From Candidatus Latescibacteria bacterium 4484_7 (lineage in GTDB: Bacteria; Krumholzibacteriota; Krumholzibacteriia; Krumholzibacteriales; Krumholzibacteriaceae), in assembly GCA_002085285.1 (NCBI GenBank), contig NATK01000052.1, forward strand, positions 1 to 8,522: 8,522 bases of DNA. Reading direction: 5' to 3'. The notes below the pieces were generated by a model. The model was not told where the DNA came from, ran no database searches, and saw only the letters and a list, made by a program, of their open reading frames with translations. The position numbers and the translations under genes were made by a program. This document shows positions 1 through 7,145 of this stretch, in pieces; positions within the stretch are counted from its first letter, which is position 1; each line of letters begins with the position of its first letter.

Positions 1-441
1 TTCATTTATATTCATGCCCACCCCGATGACAACACGGTTGCCCGATACTTCGGAAAGAATACCCGCTGCCTTTCGCCCGCCGAGATAGACATCGTTCGGC
101 CATTTGATCATCGAACCTTCCACGAACCGATCCATGGCCTTGACGATCGAATAAGCCATGAGAATATTGAGCTCCGGCTGATTGTCCACAGCCTCGACTA
201 TCAAAGAAAAGGCGAGGCTCTTTCCCGATGCAGAGAACCACGTGCGATTCTTTCTTCCCCTTCCTTCCTGCTGTGAATCGGCAATGAGAAGTGTGCCGCT
301 GCCACAATCTCTCCTCACAATCCCGGAGCCGATGAGATTCGTAGAATCCACAATGTCGAAGAGCACGATCTTCCTCGCTGCTATTCCCGCCTCAATCATA
401 CGAAACAATCTCACCGGATGAAGCTCCAGGATCGTATTCAT
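1..441 (-). CDS. birA: Biotin--[biotin carboxyl carrier protein] ligase, catalytic domain (partial, 3' end outside window)
   Basis: Activates biotin with ATP and attaches it to the acceptor lysine of biotin-dependent carboxylase subunits in the cytoplasm. The window holds the first 147 residues; the C-terminal part runs off the left edge. Visible family motifs in order are the DIVDSTN segment (29-35), the biotinyl-AMP loop QQEGRGRKNRTW (57-68), KWPNDV (113-118), AAGILSE (125-131) and GVGMNIN (140-146). The loop has Asn where E. coli BirA has the second Gly of GRGRRGR, a position that varies in the family. The catalytic domain begins almost at residue 1, so there is no N-terminal winged-helix DNA-binding domain. 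This is therefore a monofunctional (group I) ligase, and repression of biotin genes by this protein is not expected. The ATG overlaps the nadC stop as ATGA and is preceded by the Shine-Dalgarno-like GAGAGGTGG, which indicates translational coupling to nadC. Confidence 0.95.
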   Translation of the reverse strand, partial: MNTILELHPVRLFRMIEAGIAARKIVLFDIVDSTNLIGSGIVRRDCGSGTLLIADSQQEGRGRKNRTWFSASGKSLAFSLIVEAVDNQPELNILMAYSIVKAMDRFVEGSMIKWPNDVYLGGRKAAGILSEVSGNRVVIGVGMNINE

Positions 442-1289
442 CGATCCACCTCTCTGAGCAACAGACTCAAATCTACCGAAGGAGCCGCGGCGGTGATACT
501 CCCTATCGAAATATAGTCGACACCTTCGATCGCAAATCTCTCCACGTTCTCCAGTCTGACACCGCCTGAGACCTCGACATCCGGCCTCTTACCGCCCCAA
601 CCCTTGACGATTTCAATAGCCTTGCGCACTTCTTCCGGAGCGAAATTGTCAAGCATGATCCTCGCCGGAGGAAGCTCAGCAAGGAACAAAAGCTCGTCGA
701 GTGAAGATACCTCGATCTCGGCTTCGCTCACCTTGTCGCCAAGCCTACGCAACACCTCTTCGAGTCCACCCGCCGCCTTGATATGGTTCTCCTTGACCAA
801 AACCATTGATGAGAGATCCATTCGATGATTCATCCCGCCGCCGTGGACGACAGCCTCTTTCTCGAGCAACCTAAGAGCCGGCGTGGTCTTCCTCGTATCG
901 AGAATCCTGATACCCCTATGTGCCACCTTCTCGACGAATCGAGCGGTCAGAGTAGCAATGCCGGACAGGTGCTGAAGAAGGTTCAATGCAACTCTTTCAG
1001 CAGGGAGTATCGAGCTTACCCTGCCGGAAACCCCGGCCACTACATCTCCAGCGTCAAAAGTCTCGCCATTCTTCACCATCTCCCGATACTCAAGGCTGTC
1101 ATCTATCAACATGAATGCTCTTCTCGCAGCATCGTGCCCCGAGACAACGCCGGAACTCTTTGCGATTATCACAGCCCTGCCACGGAGATCTCTATCTACA
1201 AGGATTCTCGTCGTCAAATCATCTTCGGCCCGATCCTCGGCGAGTGCTCCCTTTACGATCTCATCAACATACTTTTCCCTTGCCTCCAA
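438..1289 (-). CDS. nadC: Nicotinate-nucleotide pyrophosphorylase (carboxylating) / quinolinate phosphoribosyltransferase
   Basis: Converts quinolinate and PRPP to nicotinate mononucleotide, CO2 and pyrophosphate, the step where de novo NAD synthesis joins the common pathway. The 283-residue product has the normal family length. Visible signatures are ALAEDRAEDDLTT (15-27, usually ALxEDxxxGDxTT, here with Asp for Gly), AERVALNLLQHLSGIAT (97-113), DTRKTTPALR (131-140), HGGGMNHR (149-156), KENH (166-169), MLDN (212-215), VSGGV (240-244) and SIGSIT (261-266). These carry the Arg, Lys and His residues that bind quinolinate and PRPP. The start is TTG: no in-frame ATG occurs before residue 60, and AAAGGAGG sits 7 nt upstream, inside the last codons of uvrB. 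The gene begins 1 nt after the uvrB stop and its own stop overlaps the birA start. nadA and nadB are not in the window. Family assignment is secure. Confidence 0.97.
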   Translation of the reverse strand: MEAREKYVDEIVKGALAEDRAEDDLTTRILVDRDLRGRAVIIAKSSGVVSGHDAARRAFMLIDDSLEYREMVKNGETFDAGDVVAGVSGRVSSILPAERVALNLLQHLSGIATLTARFVEKVAHRGIRILDTRKTTPALRLLEKEAVVHGGGMNHRMDLSSMVLVKENHIKAAGGLEEVLRRLGDKVSEAEIEVSSLDELLFLAELPPARIMLDNFAPEEVRKAIEIVKGWGGKRPDVEVSGGVRLENVERFAIEGVDYISIGSITAAAPSVDLSLLLREVDR

Positions 1290-1290
1290 A

Positions 1291-3291
1291 TCACTTCCTC
1301 CTTTGGAGCGACAACCTGATCTCCTCTATACGGTCCCTTATGCTCGCGGCCTTCTCGAAATTCATCGCCTCCGCCTCACGCCACATCTCTTCCTCGAGCT
1401 TTTTAAGAATCACCTTTTCATCGAATTCTCCCTTGAGTATCAACTCGTCCGAATACTCTTCCTCCCGCCTCTGCCCCCTCCTGGCGTCTGCCACAGAGGT
1501 TGAGATCCTGACATCTTCTATCGATTTCACTATGGAGCGTGGAGTTATTTTGTGCCTCTTGTTGTATTCGATCTGTTTCTTTCTTCGTCTGTTCGTCTCC
1601 TCTATGGCCCGCTTCATCGAATCGGTCAAGTTGTCCGCATAGAATACGACCTTTCCCTCGACGTTTCGAGCCGCCCTCCCTGCGGTCTGTATGAGAGATG
1701 TTCTCGACCTCAAGAATCCCTCCTTGTCGGCATCGAGGACCGCAACGAGGGAGACCTCGGGCAGATCGAGGCCTTCTCTTAAAAGATTTATCCCTACGAG
1801 ACAGTCAAATTCGCCGAAACGGAGATCCCGAAGGATCTCCACTCTGTCCAGTGCCGCGATATCGCTGTGGAGATATCTGACCTTGATGCCGAGATTCGAG
1901 AGGTACGAAGTCAGGTCCTCGGCCATACGTTTTGTCAATGTTGTAACGAGAACCCTCTCCTTTCTCTCCACCCTCCTTCTAATCTCCTCGAGCAAGTCGT
2001 CTATCTGCCCTCTGACCGGCCTCACCTCTATCACTGGGTCGATTAGCCCCGTGGGCCTCACTATCTGCTCAACAATCTCACCACCGCTCCTCGAAAGTTC
2101 AAAGTCACCCGGAGTCGCCGAAACGAATATCATGTACTTTATCAGACTTTCGAACTCATCGTACCTCAGAGGCCTATTGTCAAGGGCCGACGGCAATCGG
2201 AATCCATGCTCGACCAGTGTCCGCTTGCGACTTCGGTCCCCCTCATACATCCCCCTTATCTGGGGAATGGTGACATGTGACTCGTCTATAACCACGAGGA
2301 AATCGTCCCTGAAATAGTCTATCAATGTCGCAGGCCTCTCGCCCGGCTTCCTTCCTGAAAGGTGCCGCGAGTAATTTTCGATTCCTGGGCAATAACCCAT
2401 CTCGCGCATCATCTCCATGTCGTACTTCGTCCTTGTCTCGAGACGTTTCGCTTCGACGAACTTGCCCTGTTCTTTCAATTCCTTCAATCTTTCGGCAAGC
2501 TCCGCCTCTATCGAAGCTATGGCGTTTTCGAGCATGTCTCCAGACGTGACGAAATGCGAGGCGGGGAAAAGAGTGATCTCATCGGCCTCCCTCACAACTT
2601 CGCACGTTAACGGATGAATGACCGAAACACGCTCCACCGTTTCGTCATAGAATTCAACCCTTACCGCTTCTTCCATGAATGCAGGTTTCAACTCCACCGT
2701 ATCTCCCCTCACCCTGAAGGTACCCCTCGCAAAGTCGATGTCGTTTCTCGAGTATTGCATCTTGACAAGCTTCGCAAGAAATTCGTCCCTCGGCAAATAG
2801 TTTCCTCTCGCTACGGAGAAGGTCATAATCTTGAACTCCTCAGGCGAACCCAATCCATATATGCAAGAGACGCTTGCCACAACGATGACATCGCGCCTCG
2901 TCATGAGCGAACCAGTCGTTCTCAATCTCAACCTGTCTATATCGTCGTTGATCGACGCATCCTTTTCTATATAAGTCTCTGTCGACGGAATAAACGCCTC
3001 CGGCTGGTAGTAATCGTAGTAGCTGATGAAGTACTCAACGGCATTCTCCGGGAAGAAGTTCTTCAATTCTCCGTATAGCTGGGCGGCAAGCGTCTTGTTG
3101 TGAGAGATGACGAGTGCGGGCATGTCGAGCCCGGCAATCACGTTGGCAATGGTGAACGTCTTGCCTGAGCCCGTCACCCCGAGGAGCGTTTGAAAACGCT
3201 TTCCCTCCTCGATACCCTTAACGAGCTTAACTATCGCCTGTGGTTGATCGCCCGTTGGTTTGTAGCTGGAATGAAGTTTGAAAAGTGACAT
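1291..3291 (-). CDS. uvrB: UvrABC excision nuclease subunit B
   Basis: Damage-verifying ATPase/helicase of nucleotide excision repair. UvrA loads it on damaged DNA, and it then recruits UvrC for incision. The 666-residue product is full length. In order it shows the N-terminal YKPTGDQPQAI motif (10-20), Walker A GVTGSGKT (38-45), the tyrosine-rich beta-hairpin region YYDYYQPEAFIPSTETYIEK (91-110) used to probe the strand, the Walker B box DESH (336-339), SATPG (391-395), VRPTGLIDP (411-419), and QTAGRAARN (535-543) as motif VI. The C-terminal UVR domain that contacts UvrC covers about residues 630-665. No key residue is missing. The ATG matches the family N-terminus, but its Shine-Dalgarno (AAAAGAAGAG, very close to the ATG) is the weakest in the window. 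The gene starts 31 nt after the rodZ-like stop. I saw no LexA-type palindrome in that gap, so SOS control at this position is not supported. Confidence 0.98.
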   Translation of the reverse strand: MSLFKLHSSYKPTGDQPQAIVKLVKGIEEGKRFQTLLGVTGSGKTFTIANVIAGLDMPALVISHNKTLAAQLYGELKNFFPENAVEYFISYYDYYQPEAFIPSTETYIEKDASINDDIDRLRLRTTGSLMTRRDVIVVASVSCIYGLGSPEEFKIMTFSVARGNYLPRDEFLAKLVKMQYSRNDIDFARGTFRVRGDTVELKPAFMEEAVRVEFYDETVERVSVIHPLTCEVVREADEITLFPASHFVTSGDMLENAIASIEAELAERLKELKEQGKFVEAKRLETRTKYDMEMMREMGYCPGIENYSRHLSGRKPGERPATLIDYFRDDFLVVIDESHVTIPQIRGMYEGDRSRKRTLVEHGFRLPSALDNRPLRYDEFESLIKYMIFVSATPGDFELSRSGGEIVEQIVRPTGLIDPVIEVRPVRGQIDDLLEEIRRRVERKERVLVTTLTKRMAEDLTSYLSNLGIKVRYLHSDIAALDRVEILRDLRFGEFDCLVGINLLREGLDLPEVSLVAVLDADKEGFLRSRTSLIQTAGRAARNVEGKVVFYADNLTDSMKRAIEETNRRRKKQIEYNKRHKITPRSIVKSIEDVRISTSVADARRGQRREEEYSDELILKGEFDEKVILKKLEEEMWREAEAMNFEKAASIRDRIEEIRLSLQRRK
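1297..1304 (-). promoter_or_regulatory. Strong Shine-Dalgarno for nadC (fixes a TTG start)
   Basis: AAAGGAGG reads on the minus strand 7 nt before the TTG of nadC. It lies within the final Gln-Arg-Arg codons of uvrB, so the same bases encode the UvrB C-terminus and recruit the ribosome for nadC. The uvrB stop codon falls between this site and the TTG, an arrangement that favours re-initiation by the ribosome that has just finished uvrB. Confidence 0.85.
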
Positions 3292-3322
3292 AGCTCTTCT
3301 TTTCGGCGGAAAAAGGCGGAGA

Positions 3323-4249
3323 CTACCTTGCCCTGGAAAGACCGTTTCTATCGACGATTATATTGCTCCTCACCGCTCCTCTCTTGCCGAGTGAGGGCAG
3401 TTCCATGCCGTCGAGCTCCATCCTGAACCCTCCCGCATTGCCGATCTTTTTTAGTAGAAATTTGTCCGTCGCTTCAAAACTCTTCCTCTCTCCGGGCAAA
3501 AGCAAAAAACTGTACCCGAGTGTCTCCGGAATACCAGCCTTGGTCGAGATCGCCGCAATCTCAAACCAGGTACTGTCACTCGGATTTGCCGTTATTATGA
3601 GCTTCATTGCAGGCTGAGTAGCAGGCTTGTTCACCGGTGCCGTTTCCTTGGCTGCCCCTGGCTTTGTCTCGTCTTCGTGGACAGGCGAACCTGCATTCAT
3701 CCGGCCTGCATTTTTCTCAGCTACCACACGTTCGCCCTGCTGGCCTTCACGGCCGAGCACCTCTTCTTTCAAATCTGGGATCTGCGGAGGCTTGACTTTC
3801 TCCCGCTTGTGAAAGACCAATCGGATAAGCACAATGGCCACGATGATGATAACAGCACAGATGACGAGCTTCTTCAGAATGCGAGGCGGGGCTACGATCT
3901 CCTCGACCACCTCCGTCTCCAACTCCCACCTGTCTCCTTTGCTCGTGTGCGTTTGTCCCGTCTGAACCTCGTACTTGTTGAGAATGTACTCCGTATCCAG
4001 GCCAAGCATCTGAGCATAGCTCTTGATAAAGCCCCGCGCATAGACCTTTGCAGGCATTGCATCGAAGTTGTCCGTCTCGATGTGTTCGAGCATTGCCCTG
4101 GGAATCTTCGTTTCCTCGCTCACATCCTCGAGGGAAAGGCCGGCCTTCTTGCGAGCCTCAAGAAAGATCTCCCCGACAGTCTGCTCGGAGTTCAAGATTT
4201 CGCTCTGGCTATCCCGCTCTTCAGACTTTTCCTTCTCTTCTTCGTTCAA
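3323..4249 (-). CDS. rodZ: RodZ-like cytoskeletal/cell-shape protein (HTH domain, one membrane helix, DUF4115-like domain)
   Basis: In the RodZ family, the cytoplasmic HTH domain binds MreB and links the MreB cytoskeleton to the envelope elongation machinery. The 308-residue product has this architecture. There is an acidic, charged N-terminal tail (1-20). A HTH_25-type domain follows (about 24-93), including VGEIFLEARKKAGLSLEDVS and YARGFIKSYAQMLGLD. A single hydrophobic helix (about 127-146) is followed by a basic HKREK stop-transfer. A Pro/Ala/Glu-rich linker (about 150-213) leads to an extracytoplasmic domain (about 214-308) with the DUF4115 pattern, including KKIGNAGG and the LDGMELPSLGKRGAV segment. 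The start is TTG with GGAGG 7 nt upstream, and it overlaps the valS stop as TTGA. Direct evidence covers the architecture only. MreB binding is inferred from the family, and some relatives with this layout are annotated merely as HTH proteins. No mreB is in the window. Confidence 0.85.
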   Translation of the reverse strand: MNEEEKEKSEERDSQSEILNSEQTVGEIFLEARKKAGLSLEDVSEETKIPRAMLEHIETDNFDAMPAKVYARGFIKSYAQMLGLDTEYILNKYEVQTGQTHTSKGDRWELETEVVEEIVAPPRILKKLVICAVIIIVAIVLIRLVFHKREKVKPPQIPDLKEEVLGREGQQGERVVAEKNAGRMNAGSPVHEDETKPGAAKETAPVNKPATQPAMKLIITANPSDSTWFEIAAISTKAGIPETLGYSFLLLPGERKSFEATDKFLLKKIGNAGGFRMELDGMELPSLGKRGAVRSNIIVDRNGLSRAR

Positions 4250-6933
4250 GATATATCCTCCAGGATAGTCTTTAATCTATACAACCTATCCGACATCTCA
4301 GCATACCTCGCTTTTTCACTCTCTACAACATGAGAGGGAGCCTTCCGGATGAAATCTTCGCTCTTCAATCTCTTCTCTATCTTCGCACAATCCGTCTCGA
4401 GCTTGGCCAATTCCTTTTGCAACCTCTTTCTTTCGACTTCGATGTCTACTACACCCTTGAGAGGGATATAGAGCTCGGCAAAGGAGAGACCCGCAGCTGC
4501 AGAACCAGCGGGCTTGGCCAATCCCTCGCCTATTTTCAAATCCGACACCCTCGCAAGATAACGAATCTTATCGCTGAACGGCTCGATCCTCGAAGCGAGC
4601 CCCGTACCCTCCCCGCAATTGATGATCGTATCTACCTCTACGGATGGTGGTATCCTGAAATTCTGTCTCAGGTTTCTTATTGTCGAAACAATCGTCTTGA
4701 ATATCTCGACATCGGCCTCGAGTGAGTCATCGATCAATGTGAAACTTTCGATGGGGAGTCTAAACTCGGCGAGTATCCTGTCTCCTTCTGCGAGCATGCT
4801 CCATATCTCTTCTGTTATGAACGGCATGACGGGGTGGAGCATCGCCAACGAGGCACCGAGAACAAGCCTTGCAGTTATAAGAGAGCCGAGGCCGCAATCT
4901 CCGCCGCCGTTCAATTCCGGTTTTATAAGCTCGAGATACCAATCGCAGAACTCGTGCCAGAAGAACTCGTAGAGGAGCTTGGCCGCAACATCGAACCTGA
5001 ACCCCTCAATATTTTCGTCGAACTCCCTTATCACCCTGGAAAGACGGCTGACAATCCACCTGTCCTCCCATCCAAACGATTCCTCACCATCTGGAATGCC
5101 ATTGAAAACCGATGCATAGAGAGAAGAAATAGGATCGACGTCTTCGGATGTCGACAGCAACGCATCGAGATCGTAATCCTGAGCGAGGATGAATCTCGAG
5201 GCGTTCCATATCTTGTTGGCAAAATGCCTGCCGACCTCCACCTTCTTCTCGTCGAATATCATGTCCTGCCCCGGCGGTGACAGCATAACTATCGTGTATC
5301 TGAATGCATCCGCACCGTACCTCTCGATGATGTCTATAGGGTCAGGAGAATTGCCGAGAGACTTGCTCATCTTGCGGCCCTGAGCGTCTCTTACGATGCC
5401 CGTGATATATACCCTGGAGAACGGAATCTCATGCATGAACTCCAGCGAAGCCATCACCATCCTCGCCACCCAGAAGAAGATGATATCCCCTCCAGTGACA
5501 AGAACATCTGTCGGGTGGAACTTCTCGAGGTCTCTTGTCTTATTCGGCCATCCCATGGGCGAGAACGTCCAGAGCCACGAGCTGAACCATGTATCGAGCA
5601 CATCATCGTCCTGCTTTAGGCCGCCCCCGCACTTCGGGCATTTTTCAGGCTCTTTGACCGAAGCTATCGCCTCGCCGCACCGGTTGCAATACCAAACCGG
5701 TATCCTGTGCCCCCACCAGAGCTGCCTCGAAATGCACCAGTCTCTTATGTTCTCCATCCAGCTCAGATAGATATTCTTCCATCTTTCGGGAAAGAAGCTC
5801 ACTTCTCCTTTCTCGACGACGTCTATAGCCGGTCTTGCCAGAGGCTCCATGTGGAGGAACCACTGCTCCGATATATATGGTTCTATGACCGTTCCGCAAC
5901 GATCGTGGTGTCCGACCGAATGATCGTAATCTTCGACTTTTCTCAAATATCCCTCTTCTTCAAGGGCCTCGACTATGCTCTTCCTCGCTTCGTACCTTTC
6001 CAGTCCTGCGAACCTTCCGGCCGCCTCGTTCATCCTGCCTTCCTTGTCTATTACGACAATCGGCTCGAGCTTGTGTCTGTTGCCTATCTCGAAATCGGTG
6101 GCATCGTGCGCGGGTGTGACCTTTAGACAGCCCGTTCCGAACGAAGGGTCGACTGCCTCGTCGAGGATCACCGGAATCGTTCTGCCCGTCAATGGAAGGA
6201 TGAGCTCCTTCCCTTCGAGCTCGGGGGCCCTTTCGTCCTCGGGGCTCAAAGCCACAGCGACATCGCCAAGCATCGTTTCGGGCCTCGTTGTCCCAACAAC
6301 CAGCTCACCGCTTCCGTCTGCGAAAGGGTATGCAATGTAGTAGAGCTTGCCGTTTGTCTCCTTGAACTCCACCTCCTCGTCACTTATCGCCGTAAGACAC
6401 GACGGACACCAGTTGACGATGTATTTGCCCTTGTAAATCAATCCCTTGTCATAGAGCCTGACAAATACCTCCCTCACGGCTTGCGATACCCCGGGGTCGA
6501 GAGTAAAGACCTCTCTCGTCCAGTCGAGCGATGCACCGAGGCGCTCGAGCTGCTCGACTATCCTGTTGTGATACGCCTCCTTCCAATTCCAGCATTCCTC
6601 GAGGAATCTCTCCCTTCCGATCTCGCGCCTTTTCAACCCCTTCCTCTCAAGAGCTCTCTCCACGACCTTTTGAGTCGCTATACCGGCGTGGTCCGTACCG
6701 GGCAGCCAGAGTACATTGAACCCCTTCATCCTCTTCCACCTGCACAGTATATCTTGAATCGTAGTGCCGAGAGCGTGCCCCACGGTGAGAGATCCGGTGA
6801 TATTCGGAGGCGGCAGAATTATTGTGAAGGCGGGCGCATCGGAATCGGCGTCGGCGGTGAAAGATCTCCGTTGAGCCCAGACACTGCTCCACTTCTTGTC
6901 GACCTCGGACGGGTTGTAGACCTTTTCGAGCAT
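4246..6933 (-). CDS. valS: Valine--tRNA ligase
   Basis: Class I aminoacyl-tRNA synthetase that charges tRNA-Val and hydrolyses mischarged Thr-tRNA-Val. The 895-residue product is full length. The HIGH-box region PPPNITGSLTVGHAL spans 41-55 and DHAGIATQ 81-88. The CP1 editing domain includes TTRPETMLGD (215-224) and GTGCLKVTPAHD (266-277), with Cys-Leu where Ala-Val is more usual. A zinc-ribbon-like set of cysteines is at C416, C419, C432 and C435, and WCPSC at 175-179 may form part of another site. KMSKS is at 521-525. The anticodon-binding domain follows, and the C-terminal Val-tRNA-synthetase coiled-coil arm is at about 825-895. A stretch at roughly 585-622, acidic and poorly patterned, seems longer than in common ValRS. 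The ATG is preceded by AAAGGAG with a 5-nt spacer. The short leader (about 35 nt from the predicted start site) leaves no room for a T-box. It is the first gene of the five-gene operon. Confidence 0.98.
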   Translation of the reverse strand: MLEKVYNPSEVDKKWSSVWAQRRSFTADADSDAPAFTIILPPPNITGSLTVGHALGTTIQDILCRWKRMKGFNVLWLPGTDHAGIATQKVVERALERKGLKRREIGRERFLEECWNWKEAYHNRIVEQLERLGASLDWTREVFTLDPGVSQAVREVFVRLYDKGLIYKGKYIVNWCPSCLTAISDEEVEFKETNGKLYYIAYPFADGSGELVVGTTRPETMLGDVAVALSPEDERAPELEGKELILPLTGRTIPVILDEAVDPSFGTGCLKVTPAHDATDFEIGNRHKLEPIVVIDKEGRMNEAAGRFAGLERYEARKSIVEALEEEGYLRKVEDYDHSVGHHDRCGTVIEPYISEQWFLHMEPLARPAIDVVEKGEVSFFPERWKNIYLSWMENIRDWCISRQLWWGHRIPVWYCNRCGEAIASVKEPEKCPKCGGGLKQDDDVLDTWFSSWLWTFSPMGWPNKTRDLEKFHPTDVLVTGGDIIFFWVARMVMASLEFMHEIPFSRVYITGIVRDAQGRKMSKSLGNSPDPIDIIERYGADAFRYTIVMLSPPGQDMIFDEKKVEVGRHFANKIWNASRFILAQDYDLDALLSTSEDVDPISSLYASVFNGIPDGEESFGWEDRWIVSRLSRVIREFDENIEGFRFDVAAKLLYEFFWHEFCDWYLELIKPELNGGGDCGLGSLITARLVLGASLAMLHPVMPFITEEIWSMLAEGDRILAEFRLPIESFTLIDDSLEADVEIFKTIVSTIRNLRQNFRIPPSVEVDTIINCGEGTGLASRIEPFSDKIRYLARVSDLKIGEGLAKPAGSAAAGLSFAELYIPLKGVVDIEVERKRLQKELAKLETDCAKIEKRLKSEDFIRKAPSHVVESEKARYAEMSDRLYRLKTILEDIS
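4257..4261 (-). promoter_or_regulatory. Shine-Dalgarno for the rodZ-like gene (fixes a TTG start)
   Basis: GGAGG lies 7 nt before a TTG that overlaps the valS stop codon (TTGA). It sits inside the last valS codons, so the rodZ-like gene is probably translated by ribosomes finishing valS. There is no ATG near this position in the correct frame, and the encoded acidic N-terminus precedes the HTH domain at a normal distance. Confidence 0.8.
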
Positions 6934-6938
6934 TCCTT

Positions 6939-6945
6939 CTCCTTT
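6939..6945 (-). promoter_or_regulatory. Shine-Dalgarno of valS
   Basis: AAAGGAG lies 5 nt before the valS ATG at the end of a short AT-rich leader. It confirms the chosen start, which also matches the family N-terminus (NPSEVDKKW near residue 7). Confidence 0.8.
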
Positions 6946-6974
6946 GAACCTTCTAACCTCAACAAATTAAAGTA

Positions 6975-7003
6975 AAATTAGCACAGTAATTCGGCCCGGT
7001 CAA
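6975..7003 (-). promoter_or_regulatory. Predicted sigma70-type promoter for the valS operon
   Basis: On the minus strand, TTGACC (7003-6998, five of six to the -35 consensus) is followed after exactly 17 nt by TAATTT (6980-6975) as the -10. A TG one base upstream of the -10 makes it an extended -10 type. Transcription would start near 6968, giving a leader of about 35 nt. The -10 hexamer itself is a weak match (three of six). If the host belongs to Bacteroidetes or relatives with a different sigma factor, the spacing rules would differ. Position, spacing and the AT-rich context support it; no experiment does. Confidence 0.6.
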
Positions 7004-7145
7004 CCATTCTGAAGGATTGGTCGTCGGAAGATACACTGGCAACTCCGGCTGTGCAGCAAATTGCACGGGAATCCCCTCATGAATCGACTCCTCCGCTGGC
7101 AGACATTTCCGGATCATTTACATGCTGCCGTTGCCGCCCAAACAC

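Larger units (their letters stand above)
6934..7145. other. uppP-valS intergenic region with a stem-loop and two micro-ORF candidates
   Basis: This 212-bp gap separates two runs of genes. Besides the valS promoter and Shine-Dalgarno it contains an imperfect hairpin. Its arms are GGCAGCAT (7129-7122) and ATGTCTGCC (7106-7098), with one bulged T and a loop of 15 nt, beginning 16 nt after the uppP stop. No T-run follows, so it is a poor intrinsic terminator. A second short inverted repeat, GTGCA/TGCAC, spans 7051-7066. Two small ORFs overlap on the minus strand: 52 codons at 7117-6959 without a clear Shine-Dalgarno, and 26 codons at 7080-7000 with GGAGGAG upstream. Neither is recognisable as a known protein. 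Confidence 0.5.

Noticed and set aside
2..307. Minus-strand ORF of 101 codons at the left edge
   Set aside because: It is out of frame with the biotin ligase, whose motifs (GRGR, KWPND, GVGMNIN) read cleanly in another frame across the same bases.
1691..2317. Plus-strand ORF (208 codons) opposite uvrB
   Set aside because: Ser/Arg-rich shadow of a highly conserved gene; composition is what the reverse complement of uvrB codons gives.
3292..3322. SOS (LexA) operator before uvrB
   Set aside because: No CTG-N10-CAG or GAAC-N4-GTTC type palindrome is present in this short gap.
3677..4333. Long plus-strand ORF (218 codons) opposite the rodZ-like gene
   Set aside because: It is antisense to a gene with clear domain structure, has a low-complexity His/Leu/Arg-rich translation with no recognisable motif, and lacks a convincing ribosome binding site.
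6934..6968. T-box or other riboswitch ahead of valS
   Set aside because: The predicted leader is only about 35 nt, with no specifier hairpin or T-box sequence visible.
7051..7066. GTGCA/TGCAC inverted repeat as a terminator or operator
   Set aside because: The stem is only 5 bp with a 6-nt loop and no T-run; such repeats arise easily by chance.
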